23,572 nt of DNA from Gnetum montanum. Lineage: Eukaryota > Streptophyta > Gnetopsida > Gnetales > Gnetaceae. Shown piece after piece: positions 17,010 through 23,572 of the stretch. The translations under genes and the position numbers were made by a program. Below the pieces are notes generated by a model. The model saw only the letters and a list, made by a program, of their open reading frames with translations, was not told where the DNA came from and did no database searches. Position 1 is the first letter of the stretch, and each line of letters opens with the position of its first letter. Location: contig MNCI01020410.1 in NCBI GenBank assembly GCA_015680685.1, positions 796-24,367 of the forward strand, written 5' to 3'.

Positions 17010-18960
17010 TTAGAGGGTTTCATTCACTTTTGCCTTCACCAATTGGATGTGTTTTTCATTCACTTCCTTTTGTAGACTGACCTACTCTTTGTAATTATCT
17101 TTAACTCTCTCGAATTTGAGAGCCTTTGATTTCCAGGTGGCTACCTCAGTCGTAGTTTTTTGGCAAAGGGTGAAAACCTCCTCCATGGAGAGATTTCTAT
17201 TTTCCACTACTACTCTCCTTAGTTCTATGTTTGATTTGGCTAGTTGCTCTTGCTATTGATGGATGAAGTTAGTTAATAGTTGCTTCATTCATCAAAATTT
17301 TGCAAGTGATGGTTCTCTATAGTCAACTATGTATTCTCCTAGTAGGTCTGATCTAAGGCCTTTTGAATTTTGTGCTATGTGGTCTCTACCAAGGATCAGT
17401 AGAACACCACCATCTCCATTACATCCTCAACATCTTTGAGTTTGGTGTGAACATATTTCATAACTTCATCTCTTGTCAATGCTAGGTTGAGAAATGCAAG
17501 GTCAATAGTCTAGGCTCTTAATTCAACAACTTTAATAGCCAAGCATTCATTCAATTCCTTGGTTGTTTCGAGTTGCTCTTCCAAGATGATGTTCTTGCCC
17601 CTTGCCTTAAGCAGCTCCAACTAGGTTACAATAATATTGTCTAGAAGGTCAAAGACATCCAGAAGTAGTTACCCAATTCCCACTAGTTGGTCTAGTAATT
17701 CTTCTTGTTGTGCTATATTTATTCTGCTGCTTGTGATTCCTCTAGATATCTACACATCCTTGAATGTAGTAATGTCTAGTGCAGATGCTACAAGTGTGTT
17801 GAGTGTTTCAACAATATGATCAATAACCACCTCTATTGTTGTTTCCTACCCTTAGTGCTGCATCACCAATATAATTTCCCCCTCACCTTCCTCCAAGTGC
17901 ATCAAGAAGATCACAGTATTCCCAAAGATTTCTAGGAGTGAATGTTATTTTGTAAGAGATATTGTGACCTCTTTGGTGCTCAAGTTTGACCTTGTGGGAA
18001 ACTACATTCATTGGGCTAAGAAAATGGATCCACCTCCATCCATCAAGATGATTGTTCAGGCCACCTCATTAAGGTGACTCATTGCTAATTTGTACATAGA
18101 TGGGTTCCTATCGCTTATGTCTGCTCATTGCTCTTATTCACTCAAAACCCATTCTTAGTATTCATGCAACCGTTGAGCGATTGCAACGATTTCTAACATA
18201 GTTTTCTGAGTGGTAGGTGAAGGTGGTGGTTGCTACTCCTCTTCTTGGATAGTGGTTACATCCATCTTGTCTTTCACTATTTCCTTCCAGTTGGTGACTA
18301 AAACATGCCTAACAACATCATTGGTGTAACAAACTATTCCTTCCCTTTGACAAATTTTTTTGATGAGGCATGGAAAGGGGAGTGCCTTTCCTCCATATTC
18401 ATTTTCTTTAAAGCACTTCTCCATCTCTAGATAGATAAGCTGTGGAAGGTTAACAAGGAATCTCCTACTCAAAGCAACGCATGTTTGAGTAGAGAAGACA
18501 TTGATTGTGCTTGGCCTCATCATGGGATTGAGGTGAAAGGCTACAATCTTGTAATGAATCCTCTCTGCCAGTGTGAGCACACCAAAATCCTTGGGATTGA
18601 CACCATAGCATCGTTGCATCCATTCTTTCTTAATGGTGGGATTTTCCTACATTGAAATCATAGTAAGACTTGCCCCCATTTTTGGCAACCCAAGCATTAT
18701 AGTAATGGCCTGCATCGAGTAGGACATTGAGATGTCCTTGATTTTTTACCATGGATTTGGGCTTTTTGTTGTTCCAGAATAGGAATATCTCTTCCATGTA
18801 CCACTTCCTAGTGGAAGTCATGATTGGCCACATGGGAGAGGCCTTTAGTTGGTCTTGCACTTCTTTTGGTGCTTGCTCCAAGAAAGGGCCAAATTTTAAC
18901 TCCTAGAGCACCAGTTTTAGGACCTTCCTCAATTTGATCTAATTCAAGCAAGCCTCTATC
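17010..18960 (-). pseudogene. Degenerate gag-like / plant-transposon-domain ORF with coiled coil
   Basis: The best-preserved part is 18890-18233. It reads FLEQAPKEVQDQ, LLDAGHYYNAWVAKNGGKSYYDFNVGK, then after a one-base frameshift (near 18630) KKEWMQRCYGVNPKDFGVLTLAERIHYKI. Next come NVFSTQTCVALSRR and GGKALPFPCLIKKICQREG. That layout (aromatic-rich start, W-x-x-L/Y block, L-P-F-P-x-L-I-x-x-x-C) resembles the putative plant transposon protein domain (Transposase_32) of large plant Ty3/gypsy-like elements. Downstream, one frame with about 15 stops gives heptad-like EEQLETTKELNECLAIKVVEL. After another shift it gives ELRRVVVENRNLSMEEVF and VSLQKEVNEKHIQLVKAKVNETL, ending at a TAA at 17010-17012. 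Function beyond being a structural or accessory retroelement protein is unknown. The family assignment is a resemblance judged by eye. Confidence 0.5.
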
Positions 18961-19959
18961 AAGGTCACCTCAAGATTTTCTTATGGTGCTAGTTCATCAT
19001 CCTGATGGAAGTGTTCTATTGCTACTATTGGTTCTAGAATCTGTCAGATGGATTCCACCCTGGCCTCTTCCCTAAGAGGACCTATGGTGTGGGTTGAAAG
19101 CAATTCTTCTTAGGCCTATTCTTGGCCCCTTCCCATTCTAGGCCATTTCTCCCTTGGTTGAGACAATCTTGCTTCCTACATGTACTTTCCTTTCATCTAC
19201 GGTCACAACACATCCATGGATTAGTAGATATAATGTGTAACTTTAAATTTTTGAATACCTTCACTTATTAGTTAGTTACACTTTGGCTAAGGTTGGACCA
19301 TGGTAGATTGATTATTTTATTAATTATTTATTCATTTTTATTAATTATTTATTCTAAATGTCACCAGAGCTCATTGGAAAGGTTTAACTCTTGTAATTTA
19401 GTGTTTAATAATTGATTTTTTAGTTAAACCTTTGTGGAAGTTAGAAAAATTGTAAAACATTTTCTGTCAAAAATGGCACATTTGTGGCCCCCATAATAAA
19501 GAGCTTACCTTTGGTAGTTGTAGGATGAAAGAACAGAGTGATTTGGATAAATGGTTAGGAAATTATGGGCTCTGGAAGGTTCTAGGCTCTAAAATTTTTA
19601 AAAACTCCCTTGGCATTGGTGAGAAAATGTAAAATTTTCAAAGTGGGATCATGCATATGTATAGAATTTTAATACCACATTGATGGGGCCCCGTATATGG
19701 GTCTACTCCATCAATAGGGCCTAGTATACAAAGCCCATAGGCAAAATTTTGAAATTTGAATATCTCAAAAAATATTAGGAATTTTGCAATGAATTTGGGG
19801 TCCATGGAATCCCAAAAAAAAAGCCAAGAATATGATGAAATCATTGAAGAGGGACTTTTAAAGCTCAAAAATTAAAAAATTTAATGGAGAATGTATTTAA
19901 TGAACAAAATATGTAAAGGAACACATTGTTTGATGCAAAAGATGGGTGTACAAAAGATT
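18961..19959. other. Unassigned retroelement-like non-coding sequence
   Basis: 18961-19190 may extend the gag-like ORF upstream, but stops dominate. 19300-19355 holds a 23-bp AT-rich tandem duplication (TTATTAATTATTTATTC). 19683-19719 has an inverted pair ATTGATGG/CCATCAAT. GAATATCTCAAAAA-type sequence near 19757 is common in plant LTR or UTR regions. No gene was identified. Confidence 0.35.
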
Positions 19960-20566
19960 CTAATTGCAAGAATATTTAAGCATAAGGTACTTAACAAACC
20001 CAACCAAGGGATATGCAAGTGGGTCCTTCCCATAGTAAGCACATGCCTTGTTTACCCTTGTAGAACCTCAACCTAAGGAGTCTGTGGGCCCCATAGCTGA
20101 TTAATGGTCAATGGAAGTTAAGGACCAAAACCTAGAAGATTCCACCTAAGAATTCAAATACGTCAAACCAAGACATAGAACCAAGAACATGGACTTTGGA
20201 AATGAGGTGAGCTACAGTCAGCATATATGGATGATGGAGAAGTTGGAATGGAATTCCAAACTAAGGTCATAAGAAGTCTCTTGTGGATTTTGTGTTTAAA
20301 AATGACCTAAGAAGATCCATCCTTAGTTCAAACCAAAACCAACCTCTTTCAGTGACTTTGCATCACCACTCAAAGACTAATCCACCCCCTCGAGACACAA
20401 GAGTATTCCCACAAAATAACCACCATTCTATGAAGAGAAGAGAAGAGAAGTAGGAAGTGAGAGAGGACCTTAGTTAAAGAGGATCTTCAGGCATGGGTAA
20501 CATGTCTTTCTAGTCCCATAACCAATGCTTGTGGCCCATTTATTTGTCTAAGAGGTATGCTTTGAA
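19960..20566. repeat. Repeat R1, partner of R2
   Basis: Diverged direct copy of 22990-23572. Shared blocks include AGTGGGTCCTTCCC, GAGTCTGTGGGC, CAGTGACTTTGCATCA, CCACCATTCTA, AAGTGAGA-GG-CCTTAGTTA and the terminal GTCTAAGAGGTATGCTTTGAAT. In the copy of R2 it is joined to a family L 3' internal region, so R1 is probably an internal non-coding segment of a related element. A GAAGA microsatellite (about 20433-20451) is specific to this copy. Confidence 0.6.
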
Positions 20567-21443
20567 TTCCCATCATGTTTTTTTCTTTTTTTTTTCTTTT
20601 CTGGATTTTTGGATGGGAATCACACCATGCAAAGACTTTATTTAACTTCCTATTATTGGTCAAAATGAAATGGTAAGAAGTTTATGAAAACACTTGAGCA
20701 CCCAATTAAGTAGAAGAGTACAATGAGTATTGAGTCCCCTTAAAGTCACACCCTATGCAAACCTTTGAATCTTTCCCAATTCCAAAAACTACTAAGGTCG
20801 TAAATTTATTAAAAGCTGATTTAATGAAAGGGACCTCAAACTTTCAAAATAAGGAAAACCATAGAGTTTGTGAATGGGTGGATGTCATGGACTCACTACC
20901 TATTCCATGCAAAAGAAACCATGACTGAGCCATCAATACAAAAATAGAAACTAGACATTAGCAAATAAAACATTAAGCACAAACCATCATTAGTAATAGC
21001 TATAACACCATTGTGTCCTATGAGCACAAAGCATGTTTATTAGCAAATATTTAAAAATTACACTTAAATAGAACAAAATAAAATATATACAAAAGTGTAA
21101 AATATCCAAGAAAGATTCAAATGTACTAATGATGGTATAAAACAAAAAATGGTGTAACATAGGAAGAAGTTTTAAAATTAAAAAGGTGTAAAATAAATAA
21201 TTTGCAAAATCAAAAACATGGAAAATAAAAAAATAGAAAAACTGAGGATCCATATGGATAATTAGCATGGATGGCCATCTCCCCCATGATTGAGTTGGAA
21301 GGAAGTGATTTGAAAACTTGAGCGTGGTTTTCCATCATTAAGGTAGTTATTGCACTAGCTTGCTTTCGTTTGTGGAAAGGATTTATTTGTTGGATGTTGA
21401 TCAACTACTTTTTATTTGGGCTCTCAAGTTTATATATGATCAT
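20567..21443. other. AT-rich stretch without recognisable gene
   Basis: It begins after R1 with a T-rich tract (20578-20600). A 92-codon minus-strand frame (20990-21268) is rich in Phe, Ile and Leu, as expected from A-rich sequence, and has no domain. GGTGTAA/GTGTAAAATA is repeated near 21095, 21152 and 21186. It is the target side of the LTR at 21444. Confidence 0.4.
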
Positions 21444-22299
21444 TGATGAGTGGCGAGGTACCCCTACACTCAACCATACAAAACGAGCGTAGCACGTGCC
21501 ATCCGGTCGAACTCCGCAAACTAAATGCCTAAACGCCGCAAGGAACACTTGGGGTTAATTAATCGTTGTCTTCCCAGACTTACTTCTTGTTGTCACGGTG
21601 TATGGTTAAGTAAGTCCGAGGTATATGATTTTTTTGGTCTTTTCAAGTTTATCTCCTATGCTAAGGGGTGAAGGGTTAAGAGACTAAAACTAACTCTAAC
21701 TACAGCACTAAGTCCTAGCGTCAACATCCATTCCCACTTGCCGTACACACCCTGAACTGTGCAACTGTGGCTACCAAACGCTAATCGTTACTGGGATTAC
21801 CATATGTAACGCACGCGCTTGAAGCGGTCGTACTGACTCACCTAACTAGCCTAAGTGTGACAAGCAGCTGATTCCTTGGCTAGCCGTACACATTCGTCAA
21901 TGCTCGTAACCAAGTCGTACTCATGCCGTGTTACTAGGAAAGCAATAAATAACATTAAATAAACCTATCCATGTACTGCAAGGTTTATCCACAAAGCTCG
22001 TCTTTATTGCCATACACAACTTGCGTTCAGGTACAAAGCTACTCGAATAAAGAGCCGTTTACTTGGGGGACTCCTACTGCAGGCACATGGAAAATATTCT
22101 ATCTCTAGGATGATCAATCTGCCAGAGCTTCACTACTTTACGCCTAGGATTCCAAATGAGGGGAGTGTCACCTCTTATTTATAGATTTGGCGGCGGACCG
22201 CGATATCGTGTACGCAATATCGCAGGGGACGATGTGATATCAAGTACGCAATATCGCAGGGGATGCGATATCGCGACTTGTGCATATCACGTCTCATCA
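21444..22299 (-). mobile_element. Family L 3' LTR, best-preserved copy
   Basis: An 856-bp LTR in minus sense: TGATGAGACG at 22299 to CACTCATCA at 21444, giving a 7-bp terminal inverted repeat TGATGAG/CTCATCA. U3 is only about 116 bp, with the TATA box at 22176-22183. The R-U5 region carries CTGGGATTACC and TAGCCGTACACATT blocks shared with 1-200. CpG content is high compared with the flanks, suggesting a younger insertion. The internal region at 22300 onward matches that preceding the plus-strand LTR at 1094, so this is a 3' LTR. The flank beside the LTR end is ATCAT (21439-21443). The other end of the element lies beyond the window. Confidence 0.87.
22176..22292 (-). promoter_or_regulatory. 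U3 with TATA box and CGATATCG palindromes
   Basis: TATAAATA is at 22176-22183 (minus). Upstream (minus sense) lie at least five GATATC/AATATC cores between 22199 and 22275, two as the perfect palindrome CGATATCG. They are interspersed with a repeated unit of about 30 bp ending ATATCGCAGGGGA (22221 and 22252). Confidence 0.6.
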
Positions 22300-22989
22300 T
22301 ACCTCCATGACTGAATGAAAACTCGTCCTTGAGTTCCTTACAATGATATCGGGTAGGTATGGAATTATTGAGGGGAATGGAACTAATGGGATGACATGTG
22401 AACGGATCATTATTACAAGACTTGACAAGACTGGTGTTCATGACAACAAGGGTGAACACCTTATTACATTAACATCAGGCCACAGTTGGTAGCTGAGAGA
22501 AAAAAGGAGAGAGAAGAGAAGAGAAGAAGAGAGGAGAGTCTTACTGTTGCCAACGCCTAGATTGCACCTTCCGTTGTCCATCCATAAGCGCATCATCAAT
22601 TCTGCTCCTTGCATAGCTGCTTTAGTGCTGCTCCATTCCAAGTGTTTGCTCCAGATCCATTTCGTTGTTGTATGATTTTCATTTGCACACATAACACAAT
22701 CATATATTAGAAAGGGTAATTGAATCGTGAAGTAATTAATACCTTGCTTCAATGTAGGTCCATTGGCTAGGTTGTGGTATGGCTAATATGGATCAGGAGA
22801 TGTAGATGATGACTATCGAAGGTGTAGGGGTTAGGAAGAGAAACGAAAAAACTCGGGGCCCGTACCCCCATGACTAATCACGAACCTCCAGTAGCGAAAG
22901 AATGGAGAAAGAAAAGGAATAAGGTAGAGAGATAAAAATGGACAACTAGGACATCGATAAAAGAGATGTCAAGATGGAAATGAACAAAA
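22300..22989 (-). mobile_element. Family L 3' internal region
   Basis: Aligns in inverted orientation with 508-1093. On the minus strand it reads about 104 residues from 22752 (KQGINYFTIQLPF, TKWIWSKHLEWSSTKAAMQGAELMMRLWMDNGRCNLG). In another frame it gives HCKELKDEFSFSHGGMM running into the LTR. The KEL-x-x-EF-x-FSHGGMM reading is conserved in both copies and recalls the C-terminal tail of plant gypsy polyproteins, but no integrase or RT motif is present. A purine microsatellite lies at 22495-22541. Non-coding internal sequence of a non-autonomous element is the main alternative. Confidence 0.6.
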
Positions 22990-23572
22990 ATAAAATCAAT
23001 TGCAAAATGTTAAGGAAAAAAAGTTAATTAATGTTCCAAAGAGGAATGTTAGTGGGTCCTCCCCAAAGCAGGCTCAAGCCATTAATGCCTTGAAAAACCC
23101 ACATTCAAAGAGTCCGTAGGCTCTGGGAATGTCTTTTGGAATAAGAGTTAAAGTCTTAACTGTAAGAATTTACTGAAAAGAAAACAATGCATCAACCAAA
23201 ATATATACACTAATGATACAACCGGCAATGAGGTGAACAATGGAGAGAAGGATGGAGAGAAGAGAAATGGAATGAAATCCCAAGGACAAGGTGGTGTACA
23301 GTCCCTTGTGTGTTACATGACTAATGTGACTTGGCAAATCTCATTCCAAATCCAGGCTCAAACTAACCACTTCCAGTGACTTCGCATCAATGCATTCAGT
23401 TAAACCATCCACTTGGATAATGAGGATGCATCTTCAAAGAGCCACCACCATTCTAACGAAACAAAGGAGACAATGGGAAGTGAGAAGGGCCTTAGTTAGA
23501 GGGAACACTTTTGGTTACATAACCAGTGCTTGTAGCCTAAATTTTATTTCGTCTAAGGGGTGTGCTTTGAAT
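22990..23572. repeat. Repeat R2, partner of R1
   Basis: Direct diverged copy of 19960-20566 that continues to the window end. It is contiguous with the family L internal region and lies upstream of it in the minus sense. There is no coding signal beyond short frames. The two copies differ by many substitutions and small indels, so they are not recent duplicates. Confidence 0.6.

Noticed and set aside
19683-19719. ATTGATGG/CCATCAAT inverted repeat as a terminator or MITE
   Set aside because: The 8-bp stem is isolated, with no T-tract, no target duplication and no second copy.
20990-21268. A 92-codon minus-strand hydrophobic ORF
   Set aside because: Composition follows the A-rich plus strand; no start context, domain or repeat partner supports it.
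1-23572. A previously undescribed multi-gene system or a host gene
   Set aside because: No intact ORF above about 170 codons, no exon-like chain with splice sites, and no operon. All recognisable coding sequence is degenerate retroelement.

Overview
This window looks like intergenic DNA from a large, AT-rich, repeat-laden seed-plant nuclear genome. A gymnosperm is my best guess, but that is inference. I found no intact host gene, no rRNA or tRNA gene and no prokaryotic feature. Everything recognisable is a transposable element, nearly all of it decayed by stops, frameshifts and nesting.

Left end (1-1.9 kb): two members of one LTR-retrotransposon family, called family L here (LTR termini TGATGAG...CTCATCA, very short U3). 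They lie in opposite orientation, and the minus-strand copy appears inserted into the 3' internal region of the plus-strand copy. From 1.9 to 4.2 kb there is a possible copia-type gag trace, a two-unit tandem duplication and a copia-like LTR fragment.

Centre (about 4.4-13.0 kb): a plant L1-type LINE (LINE A) on the plus strand with ORF1, AP-endonuclease and reverse transcriptase (RT) remnants. It is interrupted twice. A 901-bp solo LTR of family L sits in ORF1 with a near-perfect 5-bp target duplication. A complete-looking RTE-type LINE (LINE B, 7765-10628) splits ORF2 between endonuclease and RT. Both LINEs carry A-N-D in place of the catalytic A-D-D of RT.

Right-centre (13.0-16.2 kb): several tRNA-derived SINE-like pieces, one with a perfect 16-bp flanking duplication; a fragment of a third, different LINE endonuclease (LINE C); and copia-type polypurine-tract/LTR junctions on both strands.

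Right end (16.2-23.6 kb): a family L LTR lacking U3, fused to a degenerate minus-strand gag-like/plant-transposon-like ORF with coiled-coil character; a diverged 600-bp repeat (R1/R2) present twice; and a well-preserved family L 3' LTR with its adjoining internal region, running off the window.

The implied order of events is LINE A first, then the LTR and LINE B insertions into it, with the CpG-rich family L copies at 1-1897 and 21444-22299 the youngest. No new enzymatic system is evident. The most unusual signal is the set of reiterated CGATATCG palindromes in the short U3 of family L LTRs, replaced by a different minisatellite in the solo LTR.
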